Positions 51,350-61,895 of a DNA stretch of 64,000 nt are shown here, in pieces. Below the pieces are notes generated by a model. The model did not search any database. It had not been told where the DNA came from and worked only from the letters and a program-made list of their open reading frames with translations. The stretch comes from Druceiella hillmani (Eukaryota; Arthropoda; Insecta; Lepidoptera; Hepialidae), in the NCBI GenBank assembly GCA_039881145.1, contig JAYKKI010000037.1, positions 16,565,501 to 16,629,500 of the forward strand, given 5' to 3'. How positions within the stretch are numbered: position 1 is the first letter of the stretch; each line of letters starts with the position of its first letter. A program made the position numbers and the translations under genes.

Positions 51350-54080
51350 TGCTACTATTAACGCTGCAAATATAAAATAACATTTTTGTCAAGACTTCCA
51401 ATCTATACGAATAATGAATTCTAGTTCCTCACTATCGATATTAACAGCCAGGAAGAACATTAACTATGCAATGAATATAACTTTAAGATGCGGGGATCAT
51501 CCGCATATGCTTATATGGTTTTGAGAAATTATTTATTTTTACTTTCAAAATATTATGCTCCCTCCATAGTTGATCTGTTCTATAGTAAAAAATATTGCCT
51601 GTATTCTTCATTAACTAATTCATTTGAGCTCCATTAGTGACTATACAAAGGTTCATTTACAAATTTTATAAGGTCAAGTGCGATTCCGCTTCCATCTCCA
51701 AAAGGTTTTCATGGATAAAAGCCTACATAATTTCTTTCTTAACTGTGCTTTGTGAAAACTTTCCATAGTTTATAAAAAAATTACACCTTAGTTCATTTCG
51801 TCAATTAACAAATTACTGTCACTTAACAAAACCACACTAAGCAAACATTTCTGCACTTTATTTATATTTTCTGAATACTGACTTTTGCCTCAGTTTTGTG
51901 GTTTGAAATTATGATGTCACAGCATCTATTTTATAATAATGTAGTATTTCATTTATTTTTAGGATTCTTTACTTCAAAAGGAAAAAGGAACTCTTCTGGA
52001 TAACTTCGTTGCCCGTATGCCTATCAAGACCTGTTTTCTAAAAAACACTATTAAATTAATATGAAATATTTACGTCTAGGGTTGAGCTGTAAAAAATCAA
52101 AGTCATCATAATCAAAGCTGTAAAATATCAAAATTGCAAAGTCAATAATAAATAAATAAATATTGTTAGTTAATTTTTCCTCATTAAAATTTCCACGCAC
52201 GTATTTTGAAATGTTAAGTATTACTGAAAAAACCTGTGACAAATAAATAGCCTTCGCCTGTTTCTTTGTCACAGTCTTTTCTACTCATGTGAATTATCTT
52301 TATTTCGCTGTTTTCAGGACACGCGAAAAAGTTTAATAATATTCTCGATTGAAAGTTACCCTACCTGTATTTACGTGTGTCTTTCTTAACGCCAAAAAGC
52401 TGCATCGTCTTATTTTCTGCATATGTATGTGTATGTCCTTTACCCAATATTTGTTTCCCGCAGGATTCCATCAAGTGATGTTTATAATTCATATATCATG
52501 CGAGTGTCCGACACAATAAATAGCTTTTGAAACATATGTTTTCTTCTCGTTTCGTTATTTACCAAAGCGTTTACGCGTAAATATATCAATTTATTTTGTG
52601 GATTCAACCACTCCATAACCTCCTTGTAAATGTTTATTTTGTTTATTTCAGTTAGCGATAACATTGAATAATTCATGATCTAGAGCGTACAGGAAATGTG
52701 TTATTGATGCAGAAATAATTCATAAATTGGCAAACAGTTTGTTTACTTCAATAAACGAACACACTATTTGCTGATTGTTTGAAAAACATTAGGTTAAAAA
52801 AGGAAAAATATCTTATTCATGAAATAATCCCTTTCCAGTAAATAATTTTGTGCTTAGTTTAAGGAAAAAGTATATCTTTACTACTCATTAAATTAAATGT
52901 CGCTTTAATGGTGTTTCAAAATTTAGTTTTGGTAAAACCGATGTTTGTTTTTGTCTTTTAATCTTGGCGAGTGATAATATTAATTACATGAAAATTTCAT
53001 TTCAATTTAATTGTATTAATGCAACTGCAATGAATTATAACAGCTGGGAGTAGAGAAGGTAGGAAACGTAGAATTATTTAACTATACTTTTCATATTACT
53101 AGAACTCTCGTTTGTAGATTGGAAATTTGAAGAATCATTAATCACCATTTTCTTCCACAAGCAGATGTTATATCTTTCCGTGCACGAAACATCTCTTACT
53201 CGATGCTGGTTTTGACTAATTATTTAATCTACTGGGCCATAATAATTTGACACTCCTAAGTTTTAAAAACTTTCCTATTTTTACAATACTACATGGCCAT
53301 CAAACCTATCTAGTTACTCATTAATCATTATTTGAAAATCGCATAAAATGGTTGTAAATTCTTTTGACAAAATGTTGACGCTTGGTATTGGACCCTACGC
53401 CAAAATTGTCAGAATTATATACCAAATAATCTTACCAATAATTTTAAATGTAACACGTTAATATTTAAACATTTTATATTAATGTTACATATTCATAAAA
53501 GAAACGTGACACAATCTTTGTTTTAAATTTCATGTCTAATGTAGGTTTCATAATATTCATTGCACAATTTGTTATTTCCTTAAACAATGCGCTCACGTTA
53601 GTAATCTGTACTTAGAAAATGTCAAATTTAAATGAATTTGCTTTTAAACTGACTACAAAAAGAATGGGATTCTCAATTCGATGCGTATTTTTTTTTGTAT
53701 GCGTGGCTGCAACTTGGAGACGTGTGGACCAATTATTATTATTATTTTTTGTTCACAAGGAAATACTTCCGGAACTGAAAGATGGGGAGAGTACTCCTCC
53801 ATAGTGAGGAAACATTTCATCGATTTAAGTTTTATAAATATAAGTTATTTGATCATAAATATTAGCGAAAGTCTAGTAATAAAGCTGATTCTTGGCAACA
53901 GCAATTCTTCTGGTGCTAAGGAGTGGATTTATTATGTGTGTTCTAGTTTGACTTATTTTGGTAAGTTTTTTTGGTTATCAGTAGTAGCGTGGATCGAATA
54001 ATAGAGCCGAAAGATGGCGATAGTTCCCTGAAATGATGAGAGTAATAGAGTAATAACACCCTATTCCGTATTGTATTATA
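51347..54080. other. AT-rich noncoding DNA
   Basis: No gene is recognised. At 53680-54000 two overlapping open frames of 61 and 106 codons lack any identifiable domain. Confidence 0.45.
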
Positions 54081-54140
54081 TTGACGAATCACTTTGTCAC
54101 ATATGAAGACCATGATTTCTTATTAGAACCGGCAGTTTAT

Positions 54141-54279
54141 GACAGAGACTTATTAAACATTATTGGCAGAGACTTATTAAACATTATTGACAGAGACTTA
54201 TTAAACATTATTGACAGAGACTTATTAAACATTATTGACAGAGACTTATTAAACATTATTGACAGAGACTTATTAAACA
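54141..54279 (+). repeat. 24-bp minisatellite, about 5.8 units
   Basis: The unit GACAGAGACTTATTAAACAT followed by TATT repeats five full times and once partially. The only difference is one A-to-G change in unit 2 (GGCAGAG). Because 24 is a multiple of three, it keeps an open frame (54081-54389, 102 codons) that encodes repeated DRDLLNII octapeptides. Outside the repeat the frame has no recognisable domain and no second exon is identified, so I treat the frame as incidental. The near-identity of units implies recent expansion. Confidence 0.93.
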
Positions 54280-54624
54280 GTGAAGGGAAATCATCGACTT
54301 TGGACTCGTATCACTTATCTGATAAGTCCTTTGATCTTAGGTGGTGGCCAGCGTCTAATAATAGAGTCAAAAATTGTGACAGGACCTAGTCATTGGTAAG
54401 GAGTAAATTTATGGAGTTTGAATTGGTTTGACAAGTCTGAATAAATGCAAGAAAGCCACAAAATAAATAGGTATGTGTATATATGTAGTAATGCACAGTA
54501 GCCCAAAACACAGAAAAGCATCCATATATTTACTTGCAGTCGAACACAATATAGATCAAGTTTCTTGAACAACCGATAATAACAAAATGTTTTCCCAATA
54601 ATTTTATGACCAATGCGTTAGTTA

Positions 54625-55660
54625 CAAGGGGCGGCTGAAAAGTTTTGAGCCTAAGTGCCTTTAAGTATTATTAATGACTCGCGCAGCACATCACTAATAG
54701 CGGATTTCATAAGAAATATAAGTGCCAAGTTTCATGCCATTAGCTTCATTACGTTTTTAGAAACGGAACCTTAAATGTCACCATGTCCGAGTCATCCGCA
54801 CTTTGCAAGAATTTAGAGTACAGGGCTATCATAAAATGCCTTACAAAGAAGAACAAAACGCCGACGGAAATATTTGAAAAGATGTCAGCAATTTTTGGGA
54901 AGTCTGCACCTGCATTTCCGATTGTAAAACTTTGAAGCTGAGCGGCCGGGTGCCGAAAATATTCACGCCGCTGGACAAGCAGCATCGAGTCACAACTTTG
55001 CAGGAGTTTCTGGAAATCTATAGCGATAATCCTGACGAGGTTTTTCTCAAATGGTCACTTCTGATGAAACATGGATTCGACAGTATGATCCGGAGTTATT
55101 GCAGTGGATAGAAAAGGGAGAAAATCCGCCACGGAAGTTTAGTGGAAAGATCAGCGTCCAAGCCCAGGGCCACTGTTTTTTGGGATAGTAAAGGAATTTT
55201 GTTCATCGACTACCTTCCTAAAAATACTACAATGAACGGAGAAAAGAAGAGGCAAACTGACGAAAGAAGTCCCGTTTTTGCAAGACAATGTTCCCGTCCA
55301 CACTGTGTGAGTTGCAAGGCGTGCCCTTGCTGAGACAGGATTTGAAGAAATCAACCGCCCGCCCTACAATAAAGAAATCAACCACCCCCAAAACTTGGCA
55401 CCTAAGGATTATTTCCTTTTTTCAAATTTGAAAAAAGACCTCCTAGGACGGAGATTTTCTAGTGACGAAGAAATAAAGACGGCCGAGAACGAACATTTCG
55501 AAAACAAAAACGGCGAATATTTTTTGACCGGGTTAAAAGATCTTTTTAATAAATGTAGGTAGTGTATTCAAATAGAGGGAGATTACATTGAAAAAATTTT
55601 TTATACATTCCTATCAGCATTTTTTATATCTTAGGCTCAAAACTTTTCAGCCGCCCCTCG
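54625..55660 (+). mobile_element. mariner element with intact TIRs and TA duplication, internally deleted
   Basis: 31-bp terminal inverted repeats (54625-54655 and 55630-55660, one mismatch; start CAAGGGGCGGCTGAAAAG) are flanked by TA at 54623-54624 and 55661-55662, the expected mariner target duplication. The total of 1036 bp is about 250 bp short of a typical full-length mariner. The single TIR mismatch suggests fairly recent mobilisation, possibly in trans. The subfamily is not assigned. Confidence 0.95.
54783..55560 (+). pseudogene. mariner transposase relic
   Basis: The N-terminal segment (from ATG 54783) reads YRAIIKCLTKKNKTPTEIFE then a KSAPAF motif. This is the mariner DNA-binding helix-turn-helix, and it ends at a TGA (54932). 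After a gap where the second helix-turn-helix should be, HRVTTLQEFLEIYSDNPDEV leads, with a frameshift, into SDETWIRQYDPE, holding the first catalytic Asp (codon 55063). The second Asp is in QDNVPVHTV (codon 55284), followed by an in-frame TGA (55308). The third is in LAPKDYFLF (codon 55407), then LKKDLLGRRFSSDEEIKTA. Spacing between the second and third Asp is 40 residues instead of the usual 34, owing to an 18-bp insertion that repeats AAAGAAATCAACC. Several other breaks are present. Non-functional. Confidence 0.93.
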
Positions 55661-55662
55661 TA

Positions 55663-58600
55663 TTTAAGATAAATTTAAAATATACATCACGAAAATTACA
55701 ATTGACAAGCATTTGGTACCAAGGTACTGTCATTCAATAATCTCATCATTCAATGGCATTGTGATAACAAAAAAGTATATCACTTAGCAATCGTACCCCA
55801 CAGGGTAGGTTGCACGTTTATATATGGATTTTCATCACTGATTTTCATCGCCAAATTAGGTGCAATTTCCATCCACTACGGATAGTTATCTCATCGTATT
55901 TAGTAAACTGACAAAATAATAAATGAACAGTATTCGAAGTAAAGAATATTTACAAATGATAAAGTACAATAGAAATATTTTTTAAATAAACCGTACATTT
56001 CTCCGATTACTCGAAACGTAATACGAGTCACTCTTGTTGTTAATGGTTAGACTGGTATATAGCGACTTTAACGTATATGGAGCAAGAACCACTAAGTCAA
56101 AATGGTGGAGACTATTCCATCGGTCACTTTTTATGATAAAATGTATACATGTGTGTCGATAAACTGCCATTGTATTTCATCAATTTTAACTAAAATGTAT
56201 AGATTTGTCAATACGAAAATCTTTTATAAGTTGCCTACCGACTAATTTTCCGCCTTTTCTCGAAACTTTGTGGAAGTGGCTTTAATATGGATCACAACAG
56301 AAAACTTCTACATTTAATCATCCTTTGGTTTGGTGGATGAAAATTCTAGACAAGTAAACATTTTTCTTTCCTTAGTCATTAATCTGTGAACAAATCACGT
56401 GGCCATTTTTTTCACTATTTCTTTTTGAGTCATATTAATGACCATTAAAAATTAGGCTACTCTAGTATTTTGCAGTTACCATAGTTCCTCAGTAACTTTT
56501 ACAAGGTTTAATAAAATAAACACGATAAAACTATACTCCCAAAACATAAATTGAAATCCTTAACCCTTATTCAAACTTTCCTTTTAAATCATATTTGACA
56601 AGATACAAATATGGACTCTAAGATTGTAAGGGCAAGATTAATAGGAAGCATAATTTCATAGAAATGAAAATATTATAACTTAAATCACTAAATAAACGTG
56701 GTAGTGTAAAAATGATGTTAGTATATAACCTGTTATGAAATAGAAAAATACTTAACATTGGCAATCTTATGGATAGAAATTATATTATTTTGTAACTTAG
56801 AATTTGTATAGTAACGAAGGAAAGCCTATTAAAATATGTAAATCTGACTGTGCTCGTGTAAATACAAAATGTCCCGCTTAAACTCCGAACAAATTATGAA
56901 GTGCTCAATATGTGACTTATTTAGAACATCCAGCTTAGATGTATTTTTATGAGCAATTTACTGAAAAGGTCAAACTGGTATTGTACTAAATTGAAATCGT
57001 ATTAATTAAATTACCGCACAAGAGAGCACATGGAATGCTAGCCAAAAAAATTGTTAATAGTTAATAATTACTTATTCTTTTAATAAACTAACGGTATAAT
57101 ATGAACGAAAGAAAATTTAAGACAACTACTTTTTTTATAAACACTGCATTTTTACCACACAATGCTTTTTTTTCACGGACTTTAGTTAACGCCTTTGGTA
57201 AATATTAGTTTTTGAAGTGAATTTCTAAGTAATGACAATAAAATGTGAACGAAGAACTATTCCTGTGTTTTTAGCCAATTTTAAAAGAAAATGATCAAAC
57301 AATTGAATAGGTCTTTTAAATACCATTGCTCTTCCATTTTCCACTTTTTAGCCTCACTTACATAATATTAAGCTTCAACACTAATTGCAATACGTATATT
57401 CCCCCTATTTATCTATGTGTTAAAAAATCAAAAAAAATTATCAAAACATCTTGATGACAGCATTTGACTAGAACTTTCCTTTAGAATTATTTCGATTAGC
57501 TTTCATCTGCAATTTCAAACAATATAGGAAACTTTGTACACCGACACGCATTTGGCCGGTCATTTTTTATATTCACAATGTGCAGTACTTATCTTTAAAA
57601 TAATTTTCATTGAGATAAAGGAAATGTTGTCAGCATTTACTACAATGAGAATTAAATACTAACTAAGCGTCCATCATCATGATATGTTATTTGCATTACA
57701 AATATGAAAAATGTAATAGGCAATACATTTACGCAATTAAAAATACATTTGAGAATGGCAAAATAGAAATAGTAGGTGAACTTAAAAGTTTAAACTTCTA
57801 CGTGTATTTAAGTATGTACTGAACTTTTGTAACGGGAGTTATTCTCATAGTATATTAATATCTGGTTAAATATTTACCTGTCATTTTTACATTTTTAAAC
57901 AAATTAAAGACTATCAGCCCATTTTGACTTCGTACGAATTCAATGAATTCATTTCATTATTATTTTGATTTCTTTTATGCATGTAGTCGTGCAGTTCAAT
58001 TTAATAACCAAAAAAATAGTAACGCAAAAACAGCATATCCCTTACATAGCAATTAAATCATCCACAAATTGAGATTTTGGCATGGTTTATTAATTAAATT
58101 TTAAAAATAATTTTAATTTAATATGGAATTACAAACGTTTTGTTACTAAACAAGAACAGGTTTTAAATCTAGAGGAAAAAGTATCTAATTAAAGAAAGAA
58201 TGTTAAAATTTGGAATGAATATTCGAGTACATTTAAAAAAATCACAAGAGAAAAAAATGTATAAGTTATATATAACACGTAAAAATCACAAGAGTAAATA
58301 ATGCGCATTTTTATTACAGTGGATAAAACAGCTTCACAATTAAAATATTTTATGCAGTAATAAATTAATAAGAAGAATTTAAGAAATAATTAATTTCCGA
58401 AATCTTATGAAACGCGGTGAGAGATATATTTCAAACCCACATTACATGCATTGGAAAAATATTTGACGATTGATAAAATGATATTTTCCATATTGGGCCA
58501 GTTTTTTCAAAAAATGTTTTTATCCATTTGCGACTTACACTTTAAATATCTGAATATTTTTTTAATGTTCATTTTATTATGAAATTTGATAATGTTTGGT

Positions 58601-59121
58601 TTATGATTATTTTTCACGTGGAAGTAGTTGACGATATGTACCGTAGAGAGGTGCGAAATACCATTCAGTAAACGAAAATTTTGCCTTAAATCAGTGATAA
58701 ACACTCAAAGTGCTCGAGAAGCAAAAATGTACAGTCTAAGTAATACTTAATAAAAGTGCATGCACATTATGATGAAATCACGCCAAATATTTTGTTAAGC
58801 CGTATTAAAACATTAAAAACTTGTTCAGGGCTATTTTACACATACAAAATTCCTACTTAAATTTATAATCAAGAAATTTAACATTTTATAAATTAGTATC
58901 ATTATGTATGAAAAATTAGACTTGAAACTAAAAGTTTTTCTTTATTATGGCAATATCTATAATGGTTAAGGCCGGCAGCGAAAAAACCTTGCAAGCGTGG
59001 GTGATAAAGTCTAGAAAATATTTCGGATAACTTATTTGGTATTCTTGAATTTTCGGATAGATTATTGAAAGCTACTGAACAAAAAATGAATGACAGATAT
59101 TCGTAATACCGAGTCTGTCTT
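55663..59121. other. AT-rich noncoding DNA
   Basis: No gene or element is recognised on either strand. Short GC-richer patches such as 58968-58995 (GGTTAAGGCCGGCAGCG) have no interpretable context. Confidence 0.5.
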
Positions 59122-59368
59122 TTGAAGAACCTTGTTTGTGTGAAATCTGTGGTCGAGCATTATCCAGCAGGAGATTTGGTACATCTCTATTCACCAGTTA
59201 CGGCTGCTAAATTGCAAGCTCTCTTATTATTGGTAAAAGTAGACATTCACTTTAATCAATTAGATAGTTTATCCTTGAATAGTGCTGTTGTTATCCACTA
59301 CGGTCGTTTATCTGCAGTGGGTAACACCAGCGCTGGATCAGCGTTAGGTTTTTTGGCACTTTTATATT
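59122..59368 (+). other. Unusually coding-like segment of unknown origin
   Basis: About 245 bp with markedly lower AT content than its surroundings. An open frame begins MKNLVCVKSVVEHYPAGDLV and continues through SLNSAVVIHYGRLSAVGNTS before running into (TA)n. I do not recognise the protein. It could be part of the neighbouring LINE's upstream region, part of another element, or chance. Confidence 0.3.
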
Positions 59369-59495
59369 TATATATATATATATATATATATATTCAAACA
59401 CACACAAACATATGTACATTAAAAGAACCGCGACTACGCACGAGTATAATGCTAACACTAAATTAATTTTGTTTATGTGTTTGTGACTCACTCCC
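59369..59495 (+). repeat. (TA)n plus ~105-bp repeat, copy A
   Basis: A 26-bp (TA)n tract is followed by 105 bp (TATTCAAACACACA ... TGTGACTCACTCCC). These recur at 61344-61446 with about 90% identity and the same (TA)n on the left side. Confidence 0.92.
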
Positions 59496-59509
59496 GCCTA
59501 AACAACTGG

Positions 59510-60940
59510 ACATATTTTTCAAAAATTTAATTTAGGCACACTCCACTCGTTATCCCAGGAATAAGAAAGATTGAGATAAAACTAGACCATAATAAGATGT
59601 CTAATGGAAAAGTCCCTGGCAAAGGCGACGTCATGGCTGAAATTGTCAATAGAATAGGAGATCCAGTCACGCAGTTATTTGAAAAAAATGTTCAATAGGT
59701 TTCTAGAGGAAATCCGAATACCAAAAAATGAGAGAGTATTATTATTCCTCAAGAAAAGGAACGAGTCGGACCTGAAAAATCATCTTCATGTTAGATTGTT
59801 GTCCAGACTATACAAGGTATCAACTAAGATCATCACAACTCATCTGATCAAAAAAACTGTACTTTTATTAACCAGGCACCGAAGGCTTCGAAAATTACCA
59901 TCAAAAAGCTACAAAGCATCAAATGACTTTATAGCTCGTAGTAATTTTTTATAAAAAAGCTTTTGACGGCATTGAGTTTTGGGCAGCGATGTAGTCTTTA
60001 AAAATACCAGAGTATTCCACCACTAGACGGATATGAAAAAGAATATGTATCAAAGTAGAATCTTCCATCAGTAACGAAATCAGTGAGAGAAGAGAGGGAA
60101 AAAGAGAGAGAGAGAAACCCTCTCACCAAAACTTTTTGCATCAATGTTGGAAGATATCTCTAGAATGCTCTATAAGCGAAATCCTGGTAGCAGAAAATAG
60201 ACTGAACAATGTAAAATCCGCTGACGACGTTGCATAATTCTCAGATAAGTTGGAGCGACCTGGAAACCGTCATATAAGAACTAAACGGTGGTTTTAGGCG
60301 GGTTGGGTTGGAAATGAACTTGAATAAGATCAAAATTACGACTAACTCTTCAAATAGGGATGTGAGCATTAACATAAGCGAATCCATTATAAAAAGAGTA
60401 CAAAAATATGTGTATCTTGATAAAAAGGTTTTCATGAGGAAAGAAAACAAACCAACGAAACAGATCAGCAAAAAAATCACATTCAAAATGAAAAGTAAGA
60501 CAGAAAATAAAGTACAAAGGACCAGTGTATCCTATCAGTGTATTCCACTATTATACAGAAGCAATGTATCCTACTAGTACGTACCTATGTTGCTGAAATT
60601 TTGGTGATTACAGAAGAAATCCTCACTAAGCTCAGAGTTACTTTGAGACCACTTGAAGGGAAACTGGTAGCAGTCACGCTGAAAGACCGAAAGTAGAACG
60701 AGGGGCTCAGAGAAAAAAGCAGGGTTTCGTAAGTCATCAAACTTATAGTGCGAAGCTTAAGTGGCAAATGAACTGGTGACATCGCCAAAAAGCAAGACTC
60801 GTTGTGTAAAGCGCTCGTGAAATGGGGACCGTCGGACAAAAATCGCACACAAGGAAGGCCAAATATGAATTGGTACGATAACATCAAGAGAACAGCTGGG
60901 GTGAAATGGTTGGAGAAAGCAAAAAATTGAGAATAGTTTT
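59510..60940 (+). pseudogene. Non-LTR retrotransposon reverse transcriptase relic (RTE-like LINE)
   Basis: Plus-strand translation, with frequent frame changes, follows a LINE reverse transcriptase in order. NKMSNGKVPGKGDVMAEIVN corresponds to the family's MKN.KA.G.DG...E block. FEKMFNRFLEEIRIP and then HVRLLSRLYKVSTKIITTHL (family YRPISLL....K..TK.I..RL) follow. YKKAFDGIEFWA carries the first catalytic Asp region, and LSPKLFASMLEDISRML matches PLSP.LF...LE. SADDVA at about 60220 is the catalytic ADD box, with Phe replaced by Ser and then a stop. LEMNLNKIKITTNSS and RVQKYVYLDKKV match GLEMN..KTK and the Y.YLG turn. The end, TQGRPNMNWYDNIKRTAGVK then WLEKAKN, matches the GRP..RW.DDI...AG..W segment at the end of such proteins. 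The endonuclease domain is not legible. Dead copy. Confidence 0.87.
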
Positions 60941-61242
60941 ATAGAATTAAGGTGATCAATACAGCTGCGGTAGAATATGGCTAAAGAAGAATGAATATAA
61001 GAGTGTTACTGAAAGAGTAAGCATCTTTCTATCTCCAATACTACAAATAATAAAAAAAATTGGAGGCAGTCAGACTGCCGACAGAAGTGAAAACTTAGAA
61101 CTGTATTTTGAAATTTCAAACTGATTGTAATATTAAAAATTAAAATTTCTAAATTTTTAAATTAAAATTATTAAAATTAACCTGATTTTCAATGAGCAAT
61201 TAAAACAATTACAATTAAGTAATTAAAATAATAAAAAAAAAA

Positions 61243-61264
61243 TATATATACAAAAAATATATCC

Positions 61265-61346
<82 letters not shown>
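61243..61346. repeat. (TA)n microsatellite
   Basis: About 100 bp of alternating A/T, interrupted on the left by ACAAAAAATATATCC. Confidence 0.96.
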
Positions 61347-61350
<4 letters not shown>

Positions 61351-61446
61351 ACACACAAACATATGTACATTAAAAGAAACGCGACTACGCACGAGTATAA
61401 TGCTAATACTACATTAATTGTGTTTATGTGTATGTGACTCACTCCC
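61344..61446 (+). repeat. ~105-bp repeat, copy B
   Basis: Second copy of 59391-59495, again directly right of (TA)n. The LINE relic lies between the two copies. Confidence 0.92.
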
Positions 61447-61861
61447 AATTTAAACAATACACACATTGAACTTTCCACATAGTCAATTTAACTTTACTTG
61501 TATAGATATACACAATACTAATGTTGCACAACACGTCATGCTTATAGCTATAGATATACTGTTAACATTAGCATGTTGCTGACGCGAACCCATAAGATTT
61601 TCTTCTAACAAAAATCGCTAACGCGCCTAAAGAAATTTTCACTTCAAAAACATTATTTCACACTCCATCAAAACTTGTTTAATATTCTAAGACTTAGTAA
61701 TAGTCACTCTAGAAACATTTCTACAATAAAATTTAGAACTAAACTTAAAATGAACTTGTCCAACTGATTTGCCATGAAAATACCCATCTACTTATATTAC
61801 AGGCCCCTAACAATTCACATTTTTGGACATTAATACACTCCTTCCCTCACAGAATTCCTGA
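61447..61861. other. AT-rich noncoding DNA
   Basis: Nothing recognised. Confidence 0.5.
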
Positions 61862-61895
61862 AAAAAAATTTAACCTGGCCAGGTTAAATTTTTTT
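61862..61895. repeat. Perfect 34-bp palindrome without spacer
   Basis: AAAAAAATTTAACCTGG followed directly by its reverse complement. Confidence 0.9.

Noticed and set aside
54749..54985. 78-codon open frame on the minus strand
   Set aside because: It is antisense to the mariner N-terminal coding remnant.
60104..60120. (GA)n tract as a regulatory GAGA element
   Set aside because: It lies within the decayed LINE coding region and is a simple-sequence expansion.
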